From: DZBG01 sp049241565
Lineage (GTDB): Bacteria > Bdellovibrionota > Bacteriovoracia > Bacteriovoracales > Bacteriovoracaceae
Length of the DNA stretch: 64,000 nt
Direction of reading: 5' to 3'
NCBI GenBank assembly: GCA_049241565.1
Contig: JBMLQL010000042.1
Location: 1 to 64,000, forward strand
Shown: positions 26,083 through 34,706 of the stretch, in pieces
Layout of the letters: every line of letters starts with the position of its first letter
Position numbering within the stretch: position 1 is the first letter of the stretch
Notes under the pieces: generated by a model
What the model saw: only the letters and a program-made list of their open reading frames with translations
Database searches by the model: none
Told to the model about the DNA's origin: nothing
Translations under genes and position numbers: made by a program

Positions 26083-27069
26083 ATGCAAATAACTTTTTTC
26101 TCAAGTCAGCCCTATGACAAAACATTTTTTCATGAACAAAATAAAAAATTTAATTTTAAGTTAGATTTTCTTAATGAGCAATTAAACGAGACAACCGCTG
26201 AATTGGTGAGAACCGAAGCGATCTGTGCTTTTGTTAATGATCGAATCAACTCTGAAGTGCTGGAAATATTACAAAGAAGAGGAGTGAAAATTATTGCTCT
26301 CCGTTGTGCTGGATTTAATAATATTGATATTAATAAGGCCATTGATTTAGGAATCAAAGTCGTGAGAGTCCCTGCCTATGCTCCCGAGGCTGTTGCTGAG
26401 CATGCCCTTGCTATGATAATGACTCTTAATAGAAAAACTCATAAATCATATAATCGAGTTCGCGAGCAGAATTTTTCTCTCAATGGGCTCCTCGGATTTA
26501 ATTTAAGTAGCAAAACGATCGGAGTCATCGGAACTGGAAATATAGGAAAAGTCTTCTGTCATATCATGCTGGGAATAGGGAAAAAAGTTGTGGCCCATGA
26601 TATAAATCCTGATGAGGATCTTGAACGACGAGGAGTCCTTTATTTGCCTTTGGATGAGGTTTTTAGAACATCGGATATTATTTCGCTTCATTGCCCATTA
26701 AATGACAAAACAAAATATCTGATTAATAAGAAGAGCATTCATTTAATGAAAAATGAAGTGATGATTATTAATACAAGCCGTGGAGGACTCATTGATACGA
26801 AGGCGATGATCAATGCCCTCAAGGAAGGAAAAATCCACTCTTTAGGGATAGATGTTTACGAACAAGAGGCCAGTCTTTTTTTTAGGGATTTATCAGAAGA
26901 TATTATTCAGGACGATGTCATTGTTAGGCTTATGAGCTTTCCTAATGTCCTTATTACCGCCCATCAAGGATTTTTCACTGAAGAAGCTCTGACTCAGATC
27001 TCTTTCACAACCTTAAATAATCTTAATGAGTTTAAAGACGGGCTTCCTCTTACTAACGAAGTGAAGTAG
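26083..27069 (+). CDS. ldhA: D-lactate dehydrogenase
   Basis: NAD-dependent D-2-hydroxyacid dehydrogenase, 328 residues, of the fermentative LdhA type (pyruvate to D-lactate). The NAD loop is IGVIGTGNIGKVF near 147. The catalytic Arg is in MIINTSRGGLID, the Glu in GIDVYEQEASLFF and the His in VLITAHQGFFTEEAL. EQEASLFFRD and the HQGFFT end are more like LdhA than other 2-hydroxyacid dehydrogenases. It runs in the same direction as the preceding genes and ends three bases from a convergent membrane-protein gene. Confidence 0.92.
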   Translation: MQITFFSSQPYDKTFFHEQNKKFNFKLDFLNEQLNETTAELVRTEAICAFVNDRINSEVLEILQRRGVKIIALRCAGFNNIDINKAIDLGIKVVRVPAYAPEAVAEHALAMIMTLNRKTHKSYNRVREQNFSLNGLLGFNLSSKTIGVIGTGNIGKVFCHIMLGIGKKVVAHDINPDEDLERRGVLYLPLDEVFRTSDIISLHCPLNDKTKYLINKKSIHLMKNEVMIINTSRGGLIDTKAMINALKEGKIHSLGIDVYEQEASLFFRDLSEDIIQDDVIVRLMSFPNVLITAHQGFFTEEALTQISFTTLNNLNEFKDGLPLTNEVK

Positions 27070-27072
27070 TTA

Positions 27073-27558
27073 TCATTTTTTAGTTTCAAAAGGTACGATC
27101 TTCATCCCTAAGAAAAAATAAGTGTAGAGAAGAATACTCGCGATATTAAAGACACCCCAAAAACTTCCCATTCCAAATGAATCCACCACCATGACTAAAG
27201 AAAAAAGTGCACCCGTGAGTGTATAAAAAACAAGATAGCTATGGGCCCAATTCTTTCCTCTGAGAGTAAAGATATAAAAGAAAAGATTATTAAGAAGAAT
27301 AATAAAAAGAAAAAAGAGAAATGTATTATCAATCATGGCCAGAAGTTCGGTCATGGTGTCGTGAGAGAGCTCACTTACACTTAGCTCACCTTGAGAGCTT
27401 ACAAGATTCACCATTTTCCTTGATGAGCTCTTCTCAATCCAGCTAAGGCGCAAAAACTGGCCGTTTAGGATATCTAGTCCCAAAAGCACCAGGACAAGCA
27501 CACGAGTAAAGGTCTTTGAATTCCATCTTTTAAAGTGATTATACAATTTATCTTTCAT
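27073..27558 (-). CDS. Four-helix membrane protein, unknown
   Basis: This is a 161-residue protein with four hydrophobic segments: VLVLVLLGLDILNGQFL, FLFFLFIILLNNLFFYIF, LVFYTLTGALFSLVMVV and SILLYTYFFLGMKI. A short polar loop between helices one and two contains SSSRKMVNLVSSQGELSVSE. I recognise no family. It is monocistronic and convergent with ldhA, divergent from the DUF2252 gene. Confidence 0.65.
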   Translation of the reverse strand: MKDKLYNHFKRWNSKTFTRVLVLVLLGLDILNGQFLRLSWIEKSSSRKMVNLVSSQGELSVSELSHDTMTELLAMIDNTFLFFLFIILLNNLFFYIFTLRGKNWAHSYLVFYTLTGALFSLVMVVDSFGMGSFWGVFNIASILLYTYFFLGMKIVPFETKK

Positions 27559-27616
27559 CCGAACATGTTAGCCTATGTTATAATATTTGTTAAGAAGCTC
27601 CTAAGAGGGAGGAAGA

Positions 27617-28723
27617 GTGGAAGAGTACCTCAAACGATCTCAACTTTTTGAGAAAAGACTACAATCTCAGTCTATTAATACCAGGGATGCACGTTTCTTG
27701 TTTTTCAGGATGATGGGACCTTTAATGCAGTCCAAAATGGGACGTTTTTTAGATTTAAGTAAAATCCCGACTGTTTTTATGCATGGGAATCCCCATCTCG
27801 ATAATTATATTAAAACTTTTCAGGGTGCAGGAATGGTCGATTTTGACCGTTCAAGACTTGGCCCTTATGCCTGGGATATTATCCGCTTTTTGTCTTCTGT
27901 TTCTCTTAAAAGACAAGATGGTGACGGTTTTCTTGATCGCAAAGTGGTCGAGGCCTTTATAGATGGCTATTTTGTTCATTTTCTCCATCCCGATATTCCC
28001 TACAAGCAAATTAAAAGTCTTAAAGAAGTGAATCCGCAAAAATGGCAGGTCACTACAAAAGATTATTTGAAGGCCAACAAAAAATGGGCCAAGAAAATGA
28101 GAGATTATCCTATTTCTCCTAAAAATGCTGATGTTAGTAAGATTCTCACAGAGTTTCTTAGAAATAGGCATGATGAAAATCTTCTTGATGATTACACCTT
28201 AGATGAAGCAGGTTTTACTCCGGGGACATTAGGAAAAGAGCATTATATTTTTTCACTTGTACCAAAAAATCCCGATTCTCATTTGGACTCTATTCTTCTT
28301 GATATGAAAGAAGTTTATGTGGAAAAGAATACGAAGTATTTTTATTCACCTTGTGAACATAATGGTGAAAGAATGATTCTTGCTTCAAAAATATTTGCTG
28401 ATGGTCTTGAGCAGCGACTTGGCTTTTTTACTTATAATAATCGCCAATACTGGGGAAGACAGATTCCATCTTTCGTGGCGAAAGTGAAGGGGATGCTGAA
28501 TAAAGAGGAGCAAATTGATGTGGCCTATTCGGTGGGAACTCAATTAGGGAAAGGGCACAGAAAGTCTATTGACCAAAAAACAGCAGAACTTATTGAGAAA
28601 GATTTTCATTTGCATTTTGATACCTATTATAAAATTAGTAAGCTTTTCACATATGAAGTCTCAATTGCCTTCAGTACATTACTAAAGAAAAATCGTCTTT
28701 ATCAGGACTTTAAGCAGTGGTAG
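27617..28723 (+). CDS. DUF2252-like protein (kinase-fold)
   Basis: The 368-residue protein carries FMHGNPHLDNYIKTF near 53-67 and MVDFDRSRLGPYAWDIIRFL near 75-95. These correspond to the GDxHxxN and DFDE..GP..D motifs of DUF2252, a group related to protein-kinase-like phosphotransferases. In this copy the first residue of the motif is HGNPH, so the Asp of GD is replaced by Asn. The start is GTG with GGGAGGAAGA directly ahead. It overlaps the TauE-type permease gene by 7 bases. Biochemical role unknown. Confidence 0.7.
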   Translation: MEEYLKRSQLFEKRLQSQSINTRDARFLFFRMMGPLMQSKMGRFLDLSKIPTVFMHGNPHLDNYIKTFQGAGMVDFDRSRLGPYAWDIIRFLSSVSLKRQDGDGFLDRKVVEAFIDGYFVHFLHPDIPYKQIKSLKEVNPQKWQVTTKDYLKANKKWAKKMRDYPISPKNADVSKILTEFLRNRHDENLLDDYTLDEAGFTPGTLGKEHYIFSLVPKNPDSHLDSILLDMKEVYVEKNTKYFYSPCEHNGERMILASKIFADGLEQRLGFFTYNNRQYWGRQIPSFVAKVKGMLNKEEQIDVAYSVGTQLGKGHRKSIDQKTAELIEKDFHLHFDTYYKISKLFTYEVSIAFSTLLKKNRLYQDFKQW

Positions 28724-29454
28724 AAAACGCTGACATTATTCTTTTTATTGTGGCCGCCATTGGCTCTGGAATTTCGGCCTTAACCGGTCTTGGTGGTGGC
28801 TCTATTGTTCTTGCTCTTCTTTTAATGTTCTATCCACCTATTGAGGCCCTGGCCCTTCATAGCTTTACTCAGCTTACTTCTAATTTTCTTCGAGGATTTT
28901 TATCCTTTAAAGATATTGCCTGGCCTATTGTTGGAAGATACGCCTTACTTCTTATTCCTGGTGCTTACCTGGCCGGAAAACTGATGGGACTTTTTGAACC
29001 AGCTTATTTGCAGATTCTTATTGGAGTGATGATCATTGTCTCTATTTACTTGCCTCTGCCTTCTCATTGGCAAAAGCTCCCTCGAAATATTTTTATTCCT
29101 TTAGGGTTTGTTTCAGGCTTCTTGGGTATGATGGTGGGAGCGGTGGGACCATTCGTGGCTCCCTTTTTTCAGCGACTCGGACTTTCAAGGCAAGCACAAC
29201 TTGGAACTAAAAGTGCTGCACAGATGGGACTTCAGCTCTCAAGAATTATCGCCTTCGGTGGAGTGAGCTCACTTAGCTTTGGTGCTATCCAGAATCAAAT
29301 TGTTCTTTTGGTTGTTGCGGTTGTTGTAGGGGTAGGATTATCGATTCCTCTCTCTCAAAAACTCTCAGATAAATGGTTTGATAGAGTTGTGAATGGAGTC
29401 CTGACACTGATAGCATTGAAAACTATTTACGCTGGAGCGATGACACTTATTTAA
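28717..29454 (+). CDS. TauE/SafE-family permease
   Basis: This is a 245-residue membrane protein with seven to eight hydrophobic helices. The first has the family motif AAIGSGISALTGLGGGSIVLALLL, and the second half has GFVSGFLGMMVGAVGPFVAPFF, the repeated G-rich motif of the family. TauE/SafE proteins export sulfite, sulfoacetate or related anions; the substrate cannot be read from sequence. It starts with GTG inside the last codons of the DUF2252 gene. Confidence 0.85.
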   Translation: MVENADIILFIVAAIGSGISALTGLGGGSIVLALLLMFYPPIEALALHSFTQLTSNFLRGFLSFKDIAWPIVGRYALLLIPGAYLAGKLMGLFEPAYLQILIGVMIIVSIYLPLPSHWQKLPRNIFIPLGFVSGFLGMMVGAVGPFVAPFFQRLGLSRQAQLGTKSAAQMGLQLSRIIAFGGVSSLSFGAIQNQIVLLVVAVVVGVGLSIPLSQKLSDKWFDRVVNGVLTLIALKTIYAGAMTLI

Positions 29455-29565
29455 TAAGATTACATAAAATTTCAGAATGCGATTATAAATTCTTAAAAAT
29501 AATCGATACTTACCAGACTTGCTTGGATTTTTGATTTCTGCTAGGATGATAAAGAATGAAGAGGT

Positions 29566-29587
29566 GGAGGGTGGTTGCACACCCTCC
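29566..29587. terminator. 8-bp perfect hairpin after the small-peptide gene
   Basis: GGAGGGTG (29566-29573), loop GTTGCA, CACCCTCC (29580-29587). It stands 10 bases past the stop of the 24-residue peptide gene and about 110 bases past the permease stop. No clear T run follows on either strand, so termination is likely but not certain. Confidence 0.5.
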
Positions 29588-29597
29588 TAAACCCAAT

Positions 29598-29672
29598 TCA
29601 AAGCGTTCTGAACATGACAGCAAGCTGCATGATCAAAACGACAAGAATCAAGACCCTCATCATTTCTTCCAT
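29598..29672 (-). CDS. Small hydrophobic peptide, 24 residues
   Basis: This is an ATG-to-TGA frame too short for usual gene finders. The peptide starts MEEMMR, continues with a hydrophobic stretch VLILVVLIMQLAVMF and ends RTL, so it fits one short transmembrane helix with charged ends. The ribosome site AAAGGAG lies 6 bases before the ATG, better than for many large genes here. Part of that site can be closed in a hairpin (CCTTT, CTTG, AAAGG), and a second hairpin lies just upstream. It occupies an otherwise empty 349-base gap. Function unknown; type I toxin peptides and small membrane regulators look like this, but nothing here proves either. Confidence 0.5.
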   Translation of the reverse strand: MEEMMRVLILVVLIMQLAVMFRTL

Positions 29673-29744
29673 GAAAAACTCCTTTCAAGAAAGGCGCCCT
29701 TCAGTGGGCGTCACGGAAGAATTTTATCTTTTAATTTATTTGGG

Positions 29745-29776
29745 GAAAAAAATCGAATAAAGAGAGTTCTCTCTTT
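29745..29776 (-). terminator. Terminator of the pal-smpB operon
   Basis: On the minus strand AAAGAGAG and CTCTCTTT form a stem (29759-29776), followed by ATTCGA and a run of seven T. It lies 28 bases after the stop of the last operon gene. Confidence 0.65.
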
Positions 29777-29803
29777 CAAGAATATCAAAAATGAAAATAG
29801 AGA

Positions 29804-30148
29804 TTAGTGCATGAAAAGTTTGTTCTCTGGGTATTCCCAAAGAAATTGTCCTTCTTCAGCAGGAATGCGTACTTTGGCCATCGAGACAGGATAGCAGCCG
29901 AGGCGACGTACCTTTTCAGACCAAACTTGAAGAACAGTTCCAATACGATTTTGAATCTCATTGGCCTTATCAGAATTATTTTTAAAGAAAGCTAATTGCG
30001 AATTAAGAAGACTAAGTTCTTTCTTGGCCTTTGAAGTGACGATCATAAGCAAAGGAATAAGCTCTAAGGCCTCTTGGTGCCCATAGACTTTTTGCGCATT
30101 AAGCGGCGTGATCGTACGAAGATTATCTGTGCTAAGTTCTGGACTCAT
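29804..30148 (-). CDS. DUF2203-like protein
   Basis: This small soluble protein of 114 residues starts ITPLNAQKVYGHQEALELIPLLMIVTSKAKKEL. The region around EALELIPLL resembles the EAnaLLP motif near the start of DUF2203 proteins, and the end PAEEGQFLWEYPE resembles their final GEExxxFWH-type segment. Function unknown. It overlaps smpB by 4 bases and is the last gene of the pal operon. Confidence 0.55.
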   Translation of the reverse strand: MSPELSTDNLRTITPLNAQKVYGHQEALELIPLLMIVTSKAKKELSLLNSQLAFFKNNSDKANEIQNRIGTVLQVWSEKVRRLGCYPVSMAKVRIPAEEGQFLWEYPENKLFMH

Positions 30149-30597
30149 TCGTCGTATTTCCCCTGGCGAAGTTTACGCTCTACGTCCTTTTTAGCAGTTG
30201 TTTCACGCTTATCAAAGGCTTTTTTGCCCTTGGCCAGAGCAATTTCGCATTTCACAAGGGAGTCTTTAAAATATAAAGATAACGGGATGATAGAATAGCC
30301 TTTAGTACTCATCTTCTTGGAAATCTGTGAAATTTCTTCACGGTGAAGCAATAGTTTTCGTTTACGAGTCTCGGGATGATTATTGATATTTCCAAAATCG
30401 TAATGAGGAATAGTGGCGTTCACAAGCCAGACCTCACCTTTAGAATCCAAAGTGACAAAAGCCTCTGTGATGATGGCCTTTCCAGCACGCAAACTCTTTA
30501 CCTCTGTTCCCAGAAGTTCCAGTCCAGCTTCATACTTATCTTCAATGAAGTAGTCGTATCCAGCGCGGCTATTTTTTGAAATGATTTTAATGCCCAT
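30145..30597 (-). CDS. smpB: SsrA-binding protein
   Basis: SmpB binds tmRNA and brings it to stalled ribosomes for trans-translation. The 150 residues show KNSRAGYDYFIEDKYEAGLELLGTEVKSLRAGKA at the N-terminus, the RKRKLLLHREEI segment, and a basic C-terminal tail (TTAKKDVERKLRQGKYDE) that enters the ribosomal channel. The length is normal. No tmRNA gene is visible in this window. The gene starts 6 bases after the FadL-like gene in the same operon. Confidence 0.95.
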   Translation of the reverse strand: MGIKIISKNSRAGYDYFIEDKYEAGLELLGTEVKSLRAGKAIITEAFVTLDSKGEVWLVNATIPHYDFGNINNHPETRKRKLLLHREEISQISKKMSTKGYSIIPLSLYFKDSLVKCEIALAKGKKAFDKRETTAKKDVERKLRQGKYDE

Positions 30598-30603
30598 AAT
30601 TTA

Positions 30604-31920
30604 TCAAATTGCCCAGTTGATCCCAAGTGCTATGACTTGGATATTACCACCAATGCGGTAACCTGGCGACCCAATCTTCTCTCCAGCACTCCCATCTTCA
30701 AGTCCAGCTGTCTTCTCAATCTTTTGTGATCTTAAGTGATGAAATTGATAGGCCAGTGTTGTTTCGAATCGTTTCCCAAAAAGACTAAAGAATCTCCCAA
30801 GACCGAGGGAGGCCACGTGTTTGTCTTGATCGATACTGTTGCCACTATTTTTAAGATTGGCCGTCTTTAGGGGAGTTGGCCGATAAAAATAGCCGCCACG
30901 TAGAACCCAATTCTCATTAAGGATAGATTCAACACCAAGATGAGGAATAAGAATATTACGTGGTCGAAGGTTTTCGTAATCACGACTTGAAGCAAGAGTT
31001 CCACCTTCTTGTTTGAAAACAAGTTTAGGTGTTTTGTAACTGGCCCATTCTTGATACTCCACCATTCCCATAATGGAGAAGCGTGGATTAATTTGTTGAA
31101 TATGGCCTAGGCGCCACGTCTGGGGATCGTAATAGAGAAGCGAGCTGATTTCAAATTCAAAAGGAAAAGCACTTCCGCCACCAATTGAAGTGGCCCCAAT
31201 GGCCTTATTCGTGAATTTAGATTTCATCTCTTGAGTGAAGCTGAGGTAAGTCTGTCCTTGCTGCCATTTTTTACTCACACTCATGAGAAGACCAAGAGAA
31301 GGTTTCGCATTAAAAGTCATCTTTCCTACAGTGGGATAAGGCTCATTATCAGCTCTTGTGTAAAAATAACTTTCTCCGTTGGACTGAAAACCTGTCTGGC
31401 CACCGAGAGAAAATCCCCATGATTCAACTTGCTGAGCAAGATTGAAAATCACCGTTGGTCTGAGGTAGCGATTGCGGTACATCACATACTCTGGACGATA
31501 AGGGTCTCCTGTATCTGCCTCAATCATACGATCGACAGGAGCAATAATAGAAAAGCCTAGAATCGGACCATGCTCTCCAAAGAGTGGAGTGGTGAGGTGA
31601 CCTGCAAACATTGTCGTCGCGGGAGTATTCACATCGACATTACCAGACGATGTGGTGTTTCCGTTTTGGTTCACGGGATTTTTAGTCACAATATTATTAA
31701 TATCAGTGAGTGCGGGAATAATTTCTAAGAAATTAAAACTAAAACTCGATGTCTTATTTTCGGCAATGAGCGCACCTGCATACATATGTCTGTCTGCCGA
31801 TTGAGTGGACCCAGCTTGATGACCTTGAGAAATACTGACTGCCGAGGGGCCAAAAAGTTCAAAAGGAGAAGCGAGAACGTTAATTGAAAGAAGACTAAGG
31901 ATGAGAAGAATAAGCTTCAT
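30604..31920 (-). CDS. FadL/OmpP1-like outer-membrane transport protein
   Basis: The 438-residue protein has a signal peptide (MKLILLILSLLSINVLA), then alternating beta-strand segments as in a long-chain fatty-acid/aromatic channel. LRGGYFYRPTPLKTANLKNSG matches the FadL segment that usually reads GYxYSPTP, and the C-terminus ends with a beta strand (VIALGINWAI). The typical N-terminal hatch helix (NPA motif) is not clear; instead FGPSAVSISQG occurs. It overlaps rsmA by 26 bases. Uptake of lipids is plausible for a bacterium that consumes other cells (inference). Confidence 0.72.
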   Translation of the reverse strand: MKLILLILSLLSINVLASPFELFGPSAVSISQGHQAGSTQSADRHMYAGALIAENKTSSFSFNFLEIIPALTDINNIVTKNPVNQNGNTTSSGNVDVNTPATTMFAGHLTTPLFGEHGPILGFSIIAPVDRMIEADTGDPYRPEYVMYRNRYLRPTVIFNLAQQVESWGFSLGGQTGFQSNGESYFYTRADNEPYPTVGKMTFNAKPSLGLLMSVSKKWQQGQTYLSFTQEMKSKFTNKAIGATSIGGGSAFPFEFEISSLLYYDPQTWRLGHIQQINPRFSIMGMVEYQEWASYKTPKLVFKQEGGTLASSRDYENLRPRNILIPHLGVESILNENWVLRGGYFYRPTPLKTANLKNSGNSIDQDKHVASLGLGRFFSLFGKRFETTLAYQFHHLRSQKIEKTAGLEDGSAGEKIGSPGYRIGGNIQVIALGINWAI

Positions 31921-32689
31921 ACATGGCCATCACTTTTGAGTAAGTAAGAGTTTCTGCGCGAATAGTAACATCGATACCACCGGCCATTAAAATCTTTTCT
32001 GTGAGTTGTTCACCATAAGTCTTCTTTAAAATTCCTCCAAGCTGTTTTCTTCTTTGACCGAAAACAACTCTGAGAAAATTTTCAAACTTTTTAACTTGAG
32101 GGAGAAGAGATTGATCTTCTCGACGTTTAAAGTGAAGAACTTGCGAATCCACCTTTGGTGGGGGAATAAAGGCCCCTGGTGGAACAAAACAAACATTAGA
32201 GAGATCAAAAAAGCTAGCACATAGGCAGTGAAGAGAATTCATTTCGTTTTTGTCACGAGGAAGAATTTTATCGGCTACTTCTTTTTGATACATTAGGCTC
32301 ATCTCAACGATTTCAGGCCATTCCAAAAAACGAGTGGTGAGTGGAACACTGACGTTATAAGGAAGATTGGAGACTAACCAAACTTTTTTAAAATTATTTT
32401 TTTTGAAAAAGGCTGGGCCATCAAATTCCAGAGCATCACCCAAAAAAATATTCTCCTTTGGGATAATAGTGGAAAGCTTCTCCACGAAGCGCTCATCCAT
32501 TTCAACCACAAAGACTGGTTTCCCATGACGAGTGAGATGAGGAGTGAGGACAGCAGGGCCCGGGCCAATTTCTAGGATAGCATCAACATCGGGTGGGCAT
32601 CGACTAACGATGGCCTCGATGACTGTTTTAGAGTGAAGAAAATGTTGGCCGAATTGTTTGTTGGCCCAAGGAAATTTACGATCGCTCAT
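31895..32689 (-). CDS. rsmA: 16S rRNA dimethyladenosine transferase
   Basis: RsmA (KsgA) dimethylates A1518 and A1519 in 16S rRNA using SAM. The start KQFGQHFLHSKTVI, the SAM loop ILEIGPGPAVLTPHL (EIGPG) and the catalytic VSNLPYNVSVPL (NLPYN) are all present. The 264 residues match the family. It overlaps tsaD by 4 bases (ATGA) and the FadL-like gene by 26, in the pal-smpB operon. Confidence 0.95.
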   Translation of the reverse strand: MSDRKFPWANKQFGQHFLHSKTVIEAIVSRCPPDVDAILEIGPGPAVLTPHLTRHGKPVFVVEMDERFVEKLSTIIPKENIFLGDALEFDGPAFFKKNNFKKVWLVSNLPYNVSVPLTTRFLEWPEIVEMSLMYQKEVADKILPRDKNEMNSLHCLCASFFDLSNVCFVPPGAFIPPPKVDSQVLHFKRREDQSLLPQVKKFENFLRVVFGQRRKQLGGILKKTYGEQLTEKILMAGGIDVTIRAETLTYSKVMAMYEAYSSHP

Positions 32690-33729
32690 TTTTTCTCCAC
32701 GAAACGACTTTGAGCATCTATATCAAGACATTCAGGAAATGATTTTGCTAATTGAGGAACTCTTGCCGCCCAGTTGGCAATCATGGCCGCATTGTCTGTG
32801 CAAAACTGAGGGTGAACCACATGAACATTTTTAAACTGCTCTTTCATGACGGCCTTAAGTCGAGAGTTGGCTGCCACTCCACCTCCGATAACAATGGGAG
32901 TCGAAAATGTCTTAGGGTTTATTGAAAGAACTTTCTCAATCACTTCTAGAACTTTTATTCTCAGTGTTTGGATGATGGCCTCTTGATAAGAAGCGCAGAC
33001 ATCATTAATAAATATTTCATCATCCAATCTCCCTGGATGTTTATCCATAAAAACTTTTAAGGCCGTTTTAAGTCCAGAATAGCTCATCTTCCCAGGACGC
33101 TCACGCATATAACTGATAGGGAAGTCATAAGCTTTTTTATTTCCAAGCTTGGCCCTCTCATCAATCACACGCCCGGCAGGATAACCAAGACCTAAGATCT
33201 TTCCACCTTTATCAAAAGCTTCGCCAGCAGCATCATCTAGAGTTTGTCCGAGGATTGTCATCTGATTAGGGCCATCGACCCAGACAACTAATGAGTGACC
33301 ACCACTGACGAGAAGTCCTAAATAAGGATAAGAAATTTTCTCTGTGAGATGAATGGCCTCAAGGTGAGCAAAAAGATGATTCACAGAAGTAAGAGGAAGT
33401 TCATGAATAAGAGAAATTGTTTTGGCAAAATTAATACCAGTCAAAAGAGAGCCCACAAGTCCTGGATGAGTCGTCACCGCAAGCTCAGTGATATCTTCTA
33501 ATCTGAGTCCAGCTTCTCTGAGAGTGACTTCGGCTACCAGCGGAAGAGCTTTAACGTGTTCTCTGGCCGCAATCTCTGGGACTACGCCTCCCCATTTTTT
33601 GAGAACAAAATCTTGGGAGAAACTATTAAGACTCAATAGCTCAACATGTGAGCCGTCTTTATTACTTTTAAGAATCGCAAGTGAAGTGTCGTCGCAACTT
33701 GTTTCAACACCAAGAATAAATCGATCCAT
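32686..33729 (-). CDS. tsaD: tRNA N6-threonylcarbamoyladenosine transferase, TsaD
   Basis: TsaD transfers the threonylcarbamoyl group to A37 of ANN-decoding tRNAs. The 347 residues start with GVETSCDDTSLAIL. The metal ligands are the His pair in VNHLFAHLEAIH near 111-115 and the Asp in QFCTDNAAMIA near 300. LLVSGGHSLVVWV is the ASKHA phosphate loop. Length and motifs are complete. Its ATG overlaps the stop of the upstream lipoprotein gene by one base. Confidence 0.96.
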   Translation of the reverse strand: MDRFILGVETSCDDTSLAILKSNKDGSHVELLSLNSFSQDFVLKKWGGVVPEIAAREHVKALPLVAEVTLREAGLRLEDITELAVTTHPGLVGSLLTGINFAKTISLIHELPLTSVNHLFAHLEAIHLTEKISYPYLGLLVSGGHSLVVWVDGPNQMTILGQTLDDAAGEAFDKGGKILGLGYPAGRVIDERAKLGNKKAYDFPISYMRERPGKMSYSGLKTALKVFMDKHPGRLDDEIFINDVCASYQEAIIQTLRIKVLEVIEKVLSINPKTFSTPIVIGGGVAANSRLKAVMKEQFKNVHVVHPQFCTDNAAMIANWAARVPQLAKSFPECLDIDAQSRFVEKK

Positions 33730-34706
33730 TAAATCTTTTTGATCTCCGCATCTGCCTGTTTGGCGTCAGCTGTTCCGGCATACTCAGATTTCACCTGTTC
33801 AAAAGCCTCTTTGGCCTCGTCTTTTTTATTCATGGCCTTTAGTGATCTTCCAATAAAGAGAAGACTGTTAGGAGCGATAGATGATTTTGGATATTTAGTA
33901 AAAACTTTCGAGAAGTAGACCAAGGCTTGCTCGAAGTTTTTAGTGTAGTACTCTACCTTACCAAGTGAGTGGAGAACTTTGTTTTTATCACCTGGTGTAA
34001 GATCTTTGTGGTCAATAATAGGCTCAAGAAGAGAGCGAGCCTCTTTGTATTTATCATTTTTAATAAGAGCTAGTGCTTCTTGGAGATCAGTTTTTGCGCT
34101 TTTTTTTTGAGAGCTAGAAGTTGATTTCATCGAACCGAGACTTTTTGTCACTTTCTCGATGAATTCACGTTGTCCCTTCATTTCTTCTTGAAGAGCCGTC
34201 ATTTGATTTTTGAGTTGTTTATTTTCTTCGGCCAAAGTTTCATTTTGAGTTTTCACAAGATTAAGTGTTTCACTCATTTGCTTAAGGTCTGTTCCACTTG
34301 TTTTGTGCTCAAGTTCTTCAAGCTTGCCGTTTTGCTTATCAAGCTGGCCTTGCATATCTCGGAGCATATTGCTCATATCGACAACAAGTCCTTGAGAATC
34401 TTTTACCTGTTCTGAAATACTATCGAGTTTCTTTTCNNNNNNNNNNNNNNNNNNNNNNNNNNNNNNNNNNNNNNNNNNNNNNNNNNNNNNNNNNNNNNNN
34501 NNNNNNNNNNNNNNNNNNNNNNNNNNNNNNNNNNNNTAATAGTCTTCTGCTTTTCTGAATAATGTAGAGGATTTTACGTCTGCCCCGGATTCTTTGGCTG
34601 CCATGAAAGCGGCTTGGGCGAGACTCATTTCGACCTTAGGGCGTGTGGTGGTTAAACCACAAGCCCCAAGTATAAAAAACAAACTAAAAGAGAGAAATAA
34701 TCTCAT
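33729..34706 (-). CDS. CpoB/YbgF-like lipoprotein, interrupted by an assembly gap
   Basis: The protein has a lipoprotein signal (FSLFFILGACG), then MSLAQAAFMAAKESGADVKSSTLFRKAEDY, which resembles a DUF4398 helical domain. The gap follows, then a long coiled coil and a C-terminal TPR block (about the last 120 residues) as in YbgF/CpoB. The 100 N at 34437-34536 replace sequence of unknown length, so the stated 325 residues and the frame across the gap are not reliable. CpoB works with the Tol-Pal complex in coordinating outer-membrane constriction with wall synthesis. The position directly after pal (1-base overlap) fits. Confidence 0.75.
   Translation of the reverse strand: MRLFLSFSLFFILGACGLTTTRPKVEMSLAQAAFMAAKESGADVKSSTLFRKAEDYXXXXXXXXXXXXXXXXXXXXXXXXXXXXXXXXXXEKKLDSISEQVKDSQGLVVDMSNMLRDMQGQLDKQNGKLEELEHKTSGTDLKQMSETLNLVKTQNETLAEENKQLKNQMTALQEEMKGQREFIEKVTKSLGSMKSTSSSQKKSAKTDLQEALALIKNDKYKEARSLLEPIIDHKDLTPGDKNKVLHSLGKVEYYTKNFEQALVYFSKVFTKYPKSSIAPNSLLFIGRSLKAMNKKDEAKEAFEQVKSEYAGTADAKQADAEIKKI
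34437..34536. other. Assembly gap (100 N)
   Basis: Exactly 100 N, the convention for a gap of unknown size. It falls inside the coding region of the CpoB-like lipoprotein. Confidence 0.98.

Noticed and set aside
29556..29807. 83-residue plus-strand frame
   Set aside because: Low-complexity His/Lys/Asn-rich chain running through three hairpins and antisense to the better supported 24-residue peptide; no family and no convincing ribosome site.
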